A stretch of DNA of 64,000 nucleotides from an uncultured Dysgonomonas sp. (GTDB taxonomy: Bacteria; Bacteroidota; Bacteroidia; Bacteroidales; Dysgonomonadaceae), in assembly GCF_934668725.1 (NCBI RefSeq), contig NZ_CAKUOF010000006.1:162187-226186 (forward strand). Reading direction: 5' to 3'. The position numbers were made by a program, and so were the translations under genes. Below, in pieces: positions 18,388 to 28,673 of the stretch (position 1 is its first letter; every line of letters starts with the position of its first letter). The notes beneath the pieces are model-generated. The model did no database searches, was not told the origin of the DNA, and saw only the letters and a list, made by a program, of their open reading frames with translations.

Positions 18388-19719
18388 ATGTTTAAATCTA
18401 TCGAATACAAACTTATTATTTTTGTTTTGTTACTGATTTTATCAGTAGCCCTAACCACTTATCTGATAACTCAGAAAGAATATGTATACATTGGAGTATC
18501 TGTTCTGCTTATACTGTATTCTTTGAAAAGTTTATATAGCCATTATAAGAAGTTCAATCAGAATATCCTTTTTTTGCTGAATGCATTAGATAACGGAGAT
18601 TATTCGTTCCATTTTACCGAAGCCAAAACCTCGAAAAGAGAAAAGGAACTGAACCAAATGATGAACAGGATCAAGGATATATTAACAAGGGCACGAAAAG
18701 AGGTCATAGAAAATGAAAAATTCCTGAGTCTTATTATCGAAAGTGTTTCGACGGGTATTATAATACTTGATCCTAATAACAATGTACATGCCACCAATCA
18801 TGCCACCAATCAATTACTGGGGCTGCCTGTGTTTACACATCTTAACCAGCTCAAATCTATTGATGAATCGTTACCCGACTTATTTAAAAATTTAGGGATA
18901 AAAGATAATGCCCAAATAAAAATAGCTAACGAGCGCGAAGAAATCCAGATAAGCCTGCATGTTTCCAAAATTACATTGAAGAAAGGCACGATGAAGGTTA
19001 TCACACTCAATAATATCGGCAACGAACTCGAAGCTAAAGAAATGGAGTCGTGGATACGGTTGATCCGTGTAATGACTCACGAAATAATGAATTCGATAGC
19101 ACCGATTACTTCTTTAACCGAAACTTTACTCTTTTCTTATAAAATGCAATCGGCCGAAGCACCCGATGATTCACTCAGAAGAAATACGGTAGACGCACTT
19201 GAAACTATCAGTTCTACAGCTAAAGGGCTGATTACATTTGTTGATTCTTACCGTAAATTTACAGGAGTTCCAACCCCTCAGTTCCGTAAATTCGAATTGG
19301 TTCCCTTGCTCGAAAAAGTATTACATCTCGAATCATCCAATATGGAGGAAAAAGGCATTGAATCAAGCATTATTTATACGAATAAACATATTGAGCTAAA
19401 TGCCGATGAGGGACAAATCACTCAGATATTAGTCAATATAATAAAGAATGCAGTCGAAGCTATAAATAATTCTAAAGGAAAGATTGAAATAAGAGTATCG
19501 GAGTCTGAAAACAAAGTTTCTATCGATATCTACAATAATGGAGACCCCATTCCATCGGAAATTGCAGCCCATATATTTATTCCGTTTTTTACCACAAAAG
19601 ATTATGGAACAGGTATCGGACTTAGTGTATCACGCTATATCATGCGATTGCATGGAGGAAATCTAAAGCATCATACATCCAATGAGTGGACTGTTTTCAG
19701 TCTTATTTTTAATATCTAA
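18388..19719 (+). CDS. Membrane sensor histidine kinase
   Basis: A 443-aa kinase. Two adjacent membrane helices near the N-terminus (about 8-27 and 32-50) have almost no periplasmic loop, so it probably senses within the membrane or from inside. A PAS-like segment follows (about 110-215; ESVSTGIIILDPNNNVHATN). The dimerisation box carries the phospho-acceptor His in RVMTHEIMNSIAPITS (about 231). The ATPase domain shows the N box ILVNIIKNAVEAI and the G box YGTGIGLSVSRYIMRLHGG. It lies between the sigma-54 response regulator (28 bp) and the secreted esterase (12 bp), clearly one operon. Confidence 0.95.
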   Translation: MFKSIEYKLIIFVLLLILSVALTTYLITQKEYVYIGVSVLLILYSLKSLYSHYKKFNQNILFLLNALDNGDYSFHFTEAKTSKREKELNQMMNRIKDILTRARKEVIENEKFLSLIIESVSTGIIILDPNNNVHATNHATNQLLGLPVFTHLNQLKSIDESLPDLFKNLGIKDNAQIKIANEREEIQISLHVSKITLKKGTMKVITLNNIGNELEAKEMESWIRLIRVMTHEIMNSIAPITSLTETLLFSYKMQSAEAPDDSLRRNTVDALETISSTAKGLITFVDSYRKFTGVPTPQFRKFELVPLLEKVLHLESSNMEEKGIESSIIYTNKHIELNADEGQITQILVNIIKNAVEAINNSKGKIEIRVSESENKVSIDIYNNGDPIPSEIAAHIFIPFFTTKDYGTGIGLSVSRYIMRLHGGNLKHHTSNEWTVFSLIFNI

Positions 19720-19731
19720 TTAGAACAAAAT

Positions 19732-20565
19732 ATGAGTAAAAAATTAATCTTAAATTTGTGTTTTCTATTATCTACGATAGCAGTTATTACAGCTCAAAGC
19801 TCTATTGGCAGTAATTATATGCTAAAAGAAAATATACCTTACATCAGTAATTCAGAAAAAGATACTTATAAAGTAGAGCGTTGTAAATTGGACATTTACT
19901 ATCCGGTTGATAAGAAAAACTTTTCTACAGTTATCTGGTTTCATGGAGGTGGACTCGAAGGTGGAGAAAAAGGCATCCCCGACCAATTGAAAAATAAAGG
20001 TATAGCAGTGGTAGCAGTCAATTACCGCTTAAGTCCCAGAGCTAAGAATCCTGCATATATCGAAGATGCTGCTGAATCTGTAGCATGGGTTTTCAACAAT
20101 ATTGCGTCCTTTGGAGGTAATCCTGATGATATTTATATTGCGGGACATTCGGCAGGAGGGTATTTGGCTCTTATGGTCGGACTCGATAAAAGTTATTTGA
20201 ACAAGTATAATATAGATGCCAACAGAATAAAAGGGTTAATACCTATCAGCGGACAAACAAATACGCATTATACAATAAAAAAAGAGCGGGGGCTTCCTTT
20301 CGAAATACCTTATATCGATAATTACGCACCATTGACCCATGCCCGAAAAGATATTCCACCAACACTTCTTATAACAGGAGACAAAAGACTTGAACTACCT
20401 GCACGTTATGAAGAAAACGCACATTTAGATGCAATTCTAAGAACATTAGGCAACAAGGAAATCACCTTGTATGAATTACAAGGGTTCGATCATGGAGCAG
20501 TGTATGCACCTGGTTGTTATCTGATTATAGACTGGATAAAAAAACATAGCAATAGTAAAGAATAA
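19732..20565 (+). CDS. Secreted alpha/beta hydrolase (esterase) in the two-component operon
   Basis: A 277-aa esterase with an N-terminal signal peptide (LILNLCFLLSTIAVITAQ, cleaved after TA). The oxyanion motif HGGGLEGG (about 70), nucleophile elbow GHSAGGYLAL (Ser about 139), acid in ITGDKRLELP (about 214) and His in GFDHGAVY (about 254) are all visible. This is the BD-FAE/HSL-like group that often hydrolyses acetyl or feruloyl esters. It is the third gene of the regulator-kinase operon, 12 bases after the kinase stop, so it is likely co-expressed with the sensor. A role in modifying the signal or the exported substrate is speculation. Confidence 0.88.
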   Translation: MSKKLILNLCFLLSTIAVITAQSSIGSNYMLKENIPYISNSEKDTYKVERCKLDIYYPVDKKNFSTVIWFHGGGLEGGEKGIPDQLKNKGIAVVAVNYRLSPRAKNPAYIEDAAESVAWVFNNIASFGGNPDDIYIAGHSAGGYLALMVGLDKSYLNKYNIDANRIKGLIPISGQTNTHYTIKKERGLPFEIPYIDNYAPLTHARKDIPPTLLITGDKRLELPARYEENAHLDAILRTLGNKEITLYELQGFDHGAVYAPGCYLIIDWIKKHSNSKE

Positions 20566-20595
20566 AAAGGAGTGGAAAAAATTCCGCTCCTTTTT
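20564..20595. terminator. Bidirectional terminator between the TCS operon and the export operon
   Basis: A 14-bp stem (AAAAAGGAGTGGAA / TTCCGCTCCTTTTT with one G-T pair) and a 4-base A-rich loop. It begins at the esterase stop codon. A-runs and T-runs on both sides let it stop both the rightward operon and the leftward permease operon. Confidence 0.8.
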
Positions 20596-20658
20596 ATACA
20601 GAAGTGATTTTCAAAGTAAAGATTGTAAATTTTAAATCAGAATTGATCTATTTTTTTA

Positions 20659-23046
20659 TTAGCTGTTTTTTACTGAATTGACCGGATTTATCTTTGCCGC
20701 TTTCCAACTTTGAAAACTAACAGCAACCAGAGATAGCAGAGCAACAAAAATACTTGCAGCAATATACATCCACCAGCCAAGACTTGCCTTATATGCAAAA
20801 TTTTCCAGCCATTTATCTATTATAAACCAAGCTATAGGTATAGCAATACAAACAGAGAGTAGGACCCATTTTAGTAGACTTAAATTAAGCATTTCGATAA
20901 TTTCCCAATTGGTAGCTCCGTTTACTTTCCTTATCCCGATTTCTTTTGTGCGTGATTTTATCATAAATGCCATAAAGACGATCAATCCGAGAATCGTTAT
21001 TATTAAGCATAATACCGAAAAGAATTTAATGGCTTTTCCGGCATTCAATTCATTCTTGTATACAACATTGTAGCTGTCACTAAGAAATTTGTAATTGAGA
21101 GGGTAATCGGGATTTACTTTTTTCCAAACCGAATTCAGGGTTTGCATAGCCTGATTCTCCTGTCCCGGCACGAATTTGATCATAAAACAATTCATAAACA
21201 TATTGCGTTGAAGTATGATCATTGGAACAGCATCTTCATAAACATTAGTGTAAGTAAAATCTTCTACAACTCCCGATATTACCGCCGATTGGGTATAATC
21301 GAGCATACCATGCTCTATCTTTATTTCTTTACCGATTGCCTCTTCGGGTGAAGAAAATCCAAACACTTGCAAAGCTTTTTTATTAACAACAACATTTTCT
21401 TTTAGATTCGAAAATACATTTTCATCCATTCGTTTGAAAACAAGCTCTTCCTCTTCTTTTAGAGTCATATTCAGAGGAGGAAAAATCTCTCCGGCAACTA
21501 ATCTGATCCCATAAAAAGAGAAGAAATCCTCACCAACTACCAATACAGGCAGATGTATTTGCTCTTTTCCGTCTATAGATGCACCAACCATATCTCTTAC
21601 TGCTGAACCGGGTAATTGCATCGCTCCTGTTACCGATTCTATTTCGGGATGATTAAGTAATTCGTCTCTTAATGAAGAATAGTTACTGATCACTTCTGCA
21701 GGCTGTTCTTCGAGAACAGCAATATTACTTTCATTGCCCCCGATTTGAGTATTTTTAATCAAAGTGATCTGATTATTTATGCCTATAGTTACAATAATGA
21801 TAAAAATAACGATACTATATTGTATGACAAGCATATACTTTACATTGGAAAAAGAAAAACGTGTCATCCGTAAATCAATACGATCATTAAAGAAGAATGT
21901 AGATGATATATTCAATAAAACAGGTAATAAGGAAACAAAAAGAGTGCAGAATAGAAAAAGCAGGCTCAGTATTACCTCCTCACTAATAGCAATAGCTTCA
22001 AAAGAAATCGAAAAATAATCGGCAACAAATACAGATATCAATTTACCGATCAATATTCCTGTAATAGCCAACCAAAGTACTACCTGAAATTCATCTTTAG
22101 CGACTAGTAACGATGATGCTCCATTAAGCCTCAATAATTGATAATACCTTTTATTATAAGAAAAAATAACAGTCCCGTTGAGCCATAAATTAAACATCAC
22201 AATGATGAAAAGTAGTGCATTAGCTCCAATAATAAGGTAGATATAATAAATATTTCCGTTGGGCTCCATTTCCCTCAAAACATGGCTATGCAAATGTATA
22301 TCGGTCATAGGCATGAGACTTACTTTAGCACTTGGTCTCTGCGGATTATCCTTCAGAAAGATTTCGGTTATTTTTTGCTCCAACTGCGAATAATTCTGTC
22401 CCTTTGCGATTAATAGATAAGCATAAAAGAACGAATTGTCGAAGTCTGTTTCACGAACAATAATATCTGTATGAAAATGCGTGTTATCAGGCAAATCTTT
22501 AAAGACCCCATTTATTGAACACGTCATATCGGGAAATTTACGCCCACTCAATTCGACCTTTGATCCGATGATATCCGTTGTTCCGAATAATTGATTTGCC
22601 AGTTTTTCACTGATTACAACACTATTCGGAGATGCGAACACCGTTTTAGCATCTCCTTTCAGTAAAGGAATATCAAGTATCTGAAAAAGGTTTTCGCTCG
22701 AAAAGTATAAGTCGCTTATTACCTGCTTCGTTCCATTGAGTTTTAATATTGCCGGACTTACTTTCGACAATTTCAGTCCATCCTCAATTTCGGACACACT
22801 TTCCAGTATTTGATTAAAGTTAGATCCATACATACGTCCATCAGCTTGCTGTCCGTCATAGCTTACAACCATACGGGCGATACGATCTGAATTGGAATAA
22901 AACCGGTCATAACTTAATTCTCTTTTCACATAAGTGTACGAAACAAGTATACAGGCAAACATCAGAGCCAAACCTAATAAGTTGACAATCCGAAGGTTTT
23001 TACTTTTCAGAAAACGTCTTATTACAAACGGGATATTATTATACAT
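20659..23046 (-). CDS. ABC transporter permease 5 (tandem FtsX/MacB type)
   Basis: A 795-aa inner-membrane protein, last gene of the export operon. It is built as two MacB/FtsX units in one chain: a first helix (about 20-39), periplasmic domain, three helices (about 280-395), then a second unit with a helix (about 425), periplasmic domain and three C-terminal helices. The FtsX-type signature is KEIGIRKVNGATNWEIIEML, and the chain ends QSWKAAKINPVNSVKNS. It has no ATPase domain and must use the separate ATPase encoded upstream. It starts 10 bases after permease 4. Substrate unknown. Confidence 0.9.
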   Translation of the reverse strand: MYNNIPFVIRRFLKSKNLRIVNLLGLALMFACILVSYTYVKRELSYDRFYSNSDRIARMVVSYDGQQADGRMYGSNFNQILESVSEIEDGLKLSKVSPAILKLNGTKQVISDLYFSSENLFQILDIPLLKGDAKTVFASPNSVVISEKLANQLFGTTDIIGSKVELSGRKFPDMTCSINGVFKDLPDNTHFHTDIIVRETDFDNSFFYAYLLIAKGQNYSQLEQKITEIFLKDNPQRPSAKVSLMPMTDIHLHSHVLREMEPNGNIYYIYLIIGANALLFIIVMFNLWLNGTVIFSYNKRYYQLLRLNGASSLLVAKDEFQVVLWLAITGILIGKLISVFVADYFSISFEAIAISEEVILSLLFLFCTLFVSLLPVLLNISSTFFFNDRIDLRMTRFSFSNVKYMLVIQYSIVIFIIIVTIGINNQITLIKNTQIGGNESNIAVLEEQPAEVISNYSSLRDELLNHPEIESVTGAMQLPGSAVRDMVGASIDGKEQIHLPVLVVGEDFFSFYGIRLVAGEIFPPLNMTLKEEEELVFKRMDENVFSNLKENVVVNKKALQVFGFSSPEEAIGKEIKIEHGMLDYTQSAVISGVVEDFTYTNVYEDAVPMIILQRNMFMNCFMIKFVPGQENQAMQTLNSVWKKVNPDYPLNYKFLSDSYNVVYKNELNAGKAIKFFSVLCLIITILGLIVFMAFMIKSRTKEIGIRKVNGATNWEIIEMLNLSLLKWVLLSVCIAIPIAWFIIDKWLENFAYKASLGWWMYIAASIFVALLSLVAVSFQSWKAAKINPVNSVKNS

Positions 23047-23056
23047 ACGATGTCTT

Positions 23057-25381
23057 TTACTCGCTTTTTAATGAGTCTACAGGATTCGCACGTGCCGCCT
23101 TTAAACTCTGCCAACTTACCGAAAGAAGCGATAGTAACAATACTATCAGACCGCCAGCTACAAATACCCACCAGCTAAGCTCTATTTTGTAAGCAAATCC
23201 TTCAAGCCAACGGTCCATGGCATAATAAGCAATTGGACAGGCAAATACAAAAGCTATGAATACTCTGACGAAAGAATCGAAATTGAGCATTCTTAAAATT
23301 TCACCCTCTGTAGCTCCGTTTACTTTTCGGATACCAATCTCTTTTTCTTTTTGTCGAATCAAGTAAAGTGACATGGCAAAAACTCCCATCACCATAATAA
23401 CAATAGTCAGTACAGTAAATGCAGATATTATTTGCGAAGTCTTTTTCTCTTTTTCGTATGCTTGTTGTACTGCATCATCGACGAATCGGGATTCAAAGTA
23501 TTCTCCCCCGGAGTACTTCGAGTATGTATCTTTTATCTTATCTACTGTTTCATTTAAATCTGCTCCTTTGGCTATCTTTACAACAATATTCCAAGGGATA
23601 TGCCCGTGAGGAAGATTCCTTATTCGCATCAAACTGATAGGCTCTCTAAGCGATTTGAAGTTAAAATCACTAACAATTCCGGCAATTTGATTATAATTAT
23701 TATGTCCAAAATTTGCACGAAACGAAACCGAATCGGGATGTAAGGCATTAAACGCAAACTGATTTACCCAATAGGTATCATTGGTTGGCTCAATGCCTGT
23801 AGGAAATATCTTGATTCCAAATATTTTAAAAAACTCAGGATCAACAACTAATTCCTGAAAGCTAAACTGTACTCCGTCTACTTCAAAAGAGTTATTATTA
23901 CTTCCAGTGACGGGAGTTCCTCTAGAATAAGAGACTAGCTCAACACCCGGTATTGACATTAACTTATCTTTAAATCCGTCTAGCTTGGCACTGTCCAGAA
24001 CATTATCCATAACCAAAATTCCATCACGGTTAAACCCTTGATCATAATTCACTAAAAAGTCAGACTGTTGTTTAATAAAAAAACTACATATAAGCAGGGT
24101 GATTGCAACAACATACTGGAATATGATAAGTCCCTTGGAGTATTTTGCTTTTACTTTCCGTGCAAAAGTACCTTTTACTATTTCTAAAGGATTGAAGCCG
24201 GAAATAATTATTGCGGGTATAAAACCTGCTACTATAGAAATAAACAATACAAAAATAAAAACAACAAAGATTAGCGAGGGACTAAACTGGCTTGATAGAT
24301 TTAAATGTGTATTTAGGAGATTATTAAAAAATGGCTCTATCAGAAATGCCATAAAGAGCCCCAGAATAAAAGTGAAAGAAGTCATTAAAAATGACTCTGT
24401 CAACAATTGCAGAACTATTTGTCTCCGGCTACAACCCAGCAGCTTCTTCATGGCGGCTTCCTTCCCTCTGAAGCCTGCCTGAGCAACAGTCATGTTAATA
24501 TAATTAAGCAAAGCAATAACCAATATAAGTATAACAATACCCGTATATACAGTAATAAGTATCTTGTTGTTAGTTCTAATAGGTGAGTATGATTGGTCTA
24601 TTTTGAAGTAAGCATCTTCGAGAGGTATAAATTTAAGATCTTCAGTAAAACCGTTTTTATAGAACCAAAATTCTTTCTTGAAAAGCTCTAACAGCATAGA
24701 TGTTTTAGCAGGGAGATCACTCCCTTCTTTTTCAAGAAAATACATAGTAAAGCCAAAATTATCAGCAGTGTTCAATATCCAATCTCCACCCCAAATGTTT
24801 GTAATTGACCTGTAATTGACGATAAAATCAACTTTAGGTATCTGTGTATTTTGAGGTATATCTTCCATTATACCGGTAATAGTATGCTCTGTATTATTAA
24901 TACTAATACGAGCCCCTAACGGGTTTTTACCTGCAAACATTTTATTGGCAAATGATTTGGTTACCACCACAGACTTTAATGGGGACAACACCTGAGAAGG
25001 ATTACCCTCAATAAGTTTGAACGAGAAAATATCGAAAAAGCTTGGATCTGCAAATAGTGCATCTGCTTTTATTTTAGGTTGTCCTTGTTCTCCCAAAATT
25101 ACCGGAGTATAATGTATGCGGGTATAGGATTCTACCTCAGGGCACTTATCCTTTACAAAATCGGCAACCGGATTCCCAAAAGAAGATGCTGTATCGTGTG
25201 CCAGAAGAAATATGCGGTCTTTCTTCTTATGGAAACTATCTACCGATAATTCTTGCTTCACATATATACCCAGCAGTATCACAAATGTAAGTGATACTGA
25301 AAAACCGACAATCGACACCAACGTATATAACTTATTCCTGAACAGAAATTTCTGATATACTTTTAAATCTGATATTCTCAT
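23057..25381 (-). CDS. ABC transporter permease 4 (tandem FtsX/MacB type)
   Basis: 774 aa with the duplicated MacB/FtsX plan. A first helix (LYTLVSIVGFSVSLTFVILLG) is followed by a MacB-type periplasmic domain, three helices around 275-400, a middle helix (GLIIFQYVVAITLLICSFF, about 420), a second shorter periplasmic domain, and three C-terminal helices. The coupling signature reads KEIGIRKVNGATEGEILRML, and the tail QSLKAARANPVDSLKSE matches its sisters. The 120-bp gap upstream, toward permease 3, contains a loose GGAGAAG/CTTCTCC inverted repeat but no clear promoter, so it is probably still in the operon. Confidence 0.9.
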   Translation of the reverse strand: MRISDLKVYQKFLFRNKLYTLVSIVGFSVSLTFVILLGIYVKQELSVDSFHKKKDRIFLLAHDTASSFGNPVADFVKDKCPEVESYTRIHYTPVILGEQGQPKIKADALFADPSFFDIFSFKLIEGNPSQVLSPLKSVVVTKSFANKMFAGKNPLGARISINNTEHTITGIMEDIPQNTQIPKVDFIVNYRSITNIWGGDWILNTADNFGFTMYFLEKEGSDLPAKTSMLLELFKKEFWFYKNGFTEDLKFIPLEDAYFKIDQSYSPIRTNNKILITVYTGIVILILVIALLNYINMTVAQAGFRGKEAAMKKLLGCSRRQIVLQLLTESFLMTSFTFILGLFMAFLIEPFFNNLLNTHLNLSSQFSPSLIFVVFIFVLFISIVAGFIPAIIISGFNPLEIVKGTFARKVKAKYSKGLIIFQYVVAITLLICSFFIKQQSDFLVNYDQGFNRDGILVMDNVLDSAKLDGFKDKLMSIPGVELVSYSRGTPVTGSNNNSFEVDGVQFSFQELVVDPEFFKIFGIKIFPTGIEPTNDTYWVNQFAFNALHPDSVSFRANFGHNNYNQIAGIVSDFNFKSLREPISLMRIRNLPHGHIPWNIVVKIAKGADLNETVDKIKDTYSKYSGGEYFESRFVDDAVQQAYEKEKKTSQIISAFTVLTIVIMVMGVFAMSLYLIRQKEKEIGIRKVNGATEGEILRMLNFDSFVRVFIAFVFACPIAYYAMDRWLEGFAYKIELSWWVFVAGGLIVLLLSLLSVSWQSLKAARANPVDSLKSE

Positions 25382-25501
25382 TCTCGCATTTGTTTAAATT
25401 TTCTATAAAATGAGGAGAAGCTTTATCTAACTAATAATCACTTTGCACATGAAAAAATATAAATTCGACTTCTCCTTCGTAACTTGATATGGAAACAAAA
25501 A

Positions 25502-27892
25502 TTATTCGTTTTTAATAGATTCAACAGGATTGGCTCTTGCAGCCTTCCAACTTTGCACAGTAACAATTATCACTGTTATAAATAAAACTAGCAACCCACT
25601 AAGCACAAATACCCACCAATATATTGGAGTTTTATAAGCAAACCGTTCCAACCACTTAAATATTCCGTAGTAAACAAGTGGAGTAGCTATGGCAAAACAA
25701 ATAAGTGTAATCCTTATATATGATTGATTCAGCATAACCAGTATTTCGTTGATAGTGGCTCCATGAACTTTACGGATTCCGATTTCTTTACGTTTCGAGT
25801 TTGTTTCGAAAATAACAAGTCCAAATACTCCTACGATAGAAATAACTATTGCTAATATGCAAAATGCAGTAATCATCTGACGCAAGTTTTCCTCTTTATG
25901 ATACAATTGATTAAAGACGGTATCATAAAATTCTATTTTGAAAGGATAAGAAGGATCTATACTTGCAACCACTTCACGTATATGATTTGTTGCAGCGACC
26001 GGGTCACTACCTGCCTGCAAACGTATGTAAGAAACAGGAAGGGGGTAACTCTGACTCATTATGAATCCAATATTATCATCGCCGGATCGAAGAGAAGTAA
26101 TCTTAACATTATCAACAATCCCAATTATCACATTGGGTTTTGTCCTGAAAGACTCTAACGAACTACCAACTTCGATGTTATATCTCTCTTTAGCTTGCTT
26201 ATTAAAGAAAAATGTATTCCTATCCTCTCTATTATCTTCTTTATGAGGCTCTTTTCCTTCCAGAACAGGAATACCCAAGACTTCGAAAAAATTCCAAGAC
26301 ACAGGCAACATAAAAAAACTGATCATCTCTTCATTATACTTAGCACCCGTAGTTGCATAGTGGTCTTGCGCTCCCAGCTTCTGATATGAAAACGCAACGT
26401 CCTCTATTTCAGGGAAATTTTTCAGTCGATTAGTATATTCTTCATGATGCATCCTATATAGATCTGAGTTCAATTCTACAATTGCAATTTGTTCTTTATC
26501 GAAGCCGAGAGAGAAATCGCGCATATATTTATTTTGTAACCAGATAAAAGAGGCGGCTATAATCAATCCAATTGATATTACAAATTGAAATCCGATTAAA
26601 ATAGCTCTTAGTTTTTTACCCAACGGAGATAGTCCGAAATTACCCTTCAATACCATAACCGCAGGAAAAGAGGTCATATAAAGTACCGGATAGATGCTTA
26701 CCAAGCAACCTATAGCAAGAGATATAACTCCACATAATTCAACTAAAGGCAAATTCTCACTTATATTCAGATTCGCTTCAATAAAAGGAAGTCCTCCTAT
26801 ATGATGTATTACTAAAACATACAAAACTCCTAGTGCAAAAGCCAGACTGGTTATTGTAATAGTTTCGACAAAAAATGTACCTCTCAGTAGTGCCGTCGAA
26901 CATCCTAAAACCTTTTGAACGTTAATGCTCCTGATTCGCAGAGGAGCTAAGGAAGCATTAAAGTTCATGAAATTAATAGCCGCAATTGCTATAATAAGAA
27001 TAGCTATGGCTACAATCAGGTTAGTAGTTTCTTCATTCCCGCTTTTAGTAATATTACCATCTTGAGTCTCATTTAGAAAATAAATATCGGTCAAAGGTGT
27101 TAAAGCCATACCCTCTTTTATATCATTATAACCTTCTACATTTATTTTCGAGAAGTCGAAATTCGTATTAAAGTTTTCGCAAACAGTCTGTACCGAACTT
27201 TTATCATCAAGAAGCAGGTAGCATAAATAGTTACTCGAATACCAATTCGACATGTCATAATTATCATCTATTGCGGTAAAGATTACATTCTTTATTTGTG
27301 TATTCTCTGGAACATCTTTATAGACTGCACCAATAACAAAATTAAGGCGGTCTTTACTCCATATCGGTTCTTCGGAATGTAGCGATTTGCCTACAGCCGA
27401 TTCCTCTCCAAACAATGTACGAGCCAGACTCTGTGGTATAATAACACTTTCGGGTTTCTTGAGGCAATCTTTTTCCCCTTCTATAACTATGAAGTCAAAA
27501 ACATCAGTTATAGAGGGGCTACAAGTCATAAACTCATGCCGAAAGCCATTTTTTCCATCTTCCTTATTTACCGAAAAGTAAATTTTCCCTATATAAGGAT
27601 TCAATAGAGTCCCGTCTTTAATATGGGGTGAAGAGTGAATAACATCTTCAATAAAAGGACGAGACAGTATAATTGAAAATTCACCATTATCAGGAAGTGT
27701 TACCCGAAATACCTTGTCGGATGTAGAGTAACACTTGTCGAAATTACGTTCGTAATTTACCTGCATCAGAATAATAATGAAAGCAGCAAAAGCAACACTC
27801 AAACCGAGAATATTAAAAATTGTAGCAAGCCGAAAATGTTTTAGAGTGTTGATTAAGTTTTTTATTATTGTTTTCATTATTATAGATTTCAT
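25502..27892 (-). CDS. ABC transporter permease 3 (tandem FtsX/MacB type)
   Basis: 796 aa, duplicated MacB/FtsX architecture: first helix (LATIFNILGLSVAFAAFIIILM), first periplasmic domain, helices around 290-410, middle helix (LIGFQFVISIGLIIAASFIW), second periplasmic domain and three final helices. Signature KEIGIRKVHGATINEILVML; end QSWKAARANPVESIKNE. An alternative start at 27877 (MKTIIKN) fits family habit and is nearly as likely as 27892. It begins 32 bases after the ATPase stop, so it is the most natural direct partner of that ATPase. Confidence 0.9.
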   Translation of the reverse strand: MKSIIMKTIIKNLINTLKHFRLATIFNILGLSVAFAAFIIILMQVNYERNFDKCYSTSDKVFRVTLPDNGEFSIILSRPFIEDVIHSSPHIKDGTLLNPYIGKIYFSVNKEDGKNGFRHEFMTCSPSITDVFDFIVIEGEKDCLKKPESVIIPQSLARTLFGEESAVGKSLHSEEPIWSKDRLNFVIGAVYKDVPENTQIKNVIFTAIDDNYDMSNWYSSNYLCYLLLDDKSSVQTVCENFNTNFDFSKINVEGYNDIKEGMALTPLTDIYFLNETQDGNITKSGNEETTNLIVAIAILIIAIAAINFMNFNASLAPLRIRSINVQKVLGCSTALLRGTFFVETITITSLAFALGVLYVLVIHHIGGLPFIEANLNISENLPLVELCGVISLAIGCLVSIYPVLYMTSFPAVMVLKGNFGLSPLGKKLRAILIGFQFVISIGLIIAASFIWLQNKYMRDFSLGFDKEQIAIVELNSDLYRMHHEEYTNRLKNFPEIEDVAFSYQKLGAQDHYATTGAKYNEEMISFFMLPVSWNFFEVLGIPVLEGKEPHKEDNREDRNTFFFNKQAKERYNIEVGSSLESFRTKPNVIIGIVDNVKITSLRSGDDNIGFIMSQSYPLPVSYIRLQAGSDPVAATNHIREVVASIDPSYPFKIEFYDTVFNQLYHKEENLRQMITAFCILAIVISIVGVFGLVIFETNSKRKEIGIRKVHGATINEILVMLNQSYIRITLICFAIATPLVYYGIFKWLERFAYKTPIYWWVFVLSGLLVLFITVIIVTVQSWKAARANPVESIKNE

Positions 27893-27924
27893 TATTAATT
27901 AGATAGACTTTTCCTCGCTATAAT

Positions 27925-28605
27925 TTACATTTTGCTTTCTACCTCTGTGATAATCTGCCCGTCAAACAAGTTTATTGTGCGGTGAGCAAATGAAGCATCA
28001 TGCTGAGAGTGTGTTACCATAACTATTGTAGCACCTTCCTGATTAAGCTCAGTAAGCAGATCCATCACATCTTTTCCGTTTTTAGAATCCAGGTTACCCG
28101 TAGGCTCATCGGCAAGAATCAACTTCGGATTTGCAATTACCGCACGAGCAATAGCCACACGCTGTTGTTGACCTCCCGATAACTGGTTGGGAAAGTGATT
28201 GGCTCTATGGCTGATGCTCATTTTTCGAAGAGTTTCCTCTACACGCTTTTTACGATCCGATGCTTTTACCTTTAGATAAGTTAGAGGTAACTCTACATTT
28301 TCAAAAACGGTCATCTCTTCTATCAGATTGAAACTTTGAAATACAAATCCGATATTTCCTTTACGAGATTGAGTACGTTCTTTTTCTTTCAGGTTACCTA
28401 CTTCTTTACCATCAAGGAGATATTGCCCCGAAGTAGGATTATCTAATAAACCGAGAATATTCAGCAAAGTAGATTTTCCACACCCCGATGGTCCCATAAT
28501 AGCAATAAATTCGCCCTGGGTAACATGCATCGAAATACCATTTAATGCAACTGTTTCTACTTCTTCTGTACGAAATACCTTCTTTAAATCTTTAATCTGT
28601 ATCAT
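27925..28605 (-). CDS. ABC transporter ATPase (LolD/MacB-type)
   Basis: A 226-aa stand-alone nucleotide-binding protein. Visible are Walker A GPSGCGKST (about 38), Q-loop FVFQSFN, signature LSGGQQQR (about 140), Walker B LILADEPTG, the D-loop NLDSKNG and the switch His in MVTHSQHD. The group (LolD, MacB, FtsE-like) powers mechanotransmission-type exporters that push substrate through the envelope without moving it across the inner membrane. It is the only ATPase among five permease genes. An untranslated gap of about 68 bases precedes it, with no clear promoter. Confidence 0.96.
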   Translation of the reverse strand: MIQIKDLKKVFRTEEVETVALNGISMHVTQGEFIAIMGPSGCGKSTLLNILGLLDNPTSGQYLLDGKEVGNLKEKERTQSRKGNIGFVFQSFNLIEEMTVFENVELPLTYLKVKASDRKKRVEETLRKMSISHRANHFPNQLSGGQQQRVAIARAVIANPKLILADEPTGNLDSKNGKDVMDLLTELNQEGATIVMVTHSQHDASFAHRTINLFDGQIITEVESKM

Positions 28606-28673
28606 AATTTTTAAATTTAAATTGTTTCTTTATAACTAAATGACTAAATACGTTTGAGGAAAAAATCAGAGTT

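Noticed and set aside
25382..25501. GGAGAAG/CTTCTCC inverted repeat between permeases 3 and 4 as a terminator or promoter
   Set aside because: Only 7 bp with a spacer of about 60 bases, no T-run and no promoter box; it does not justify splitting the operon.
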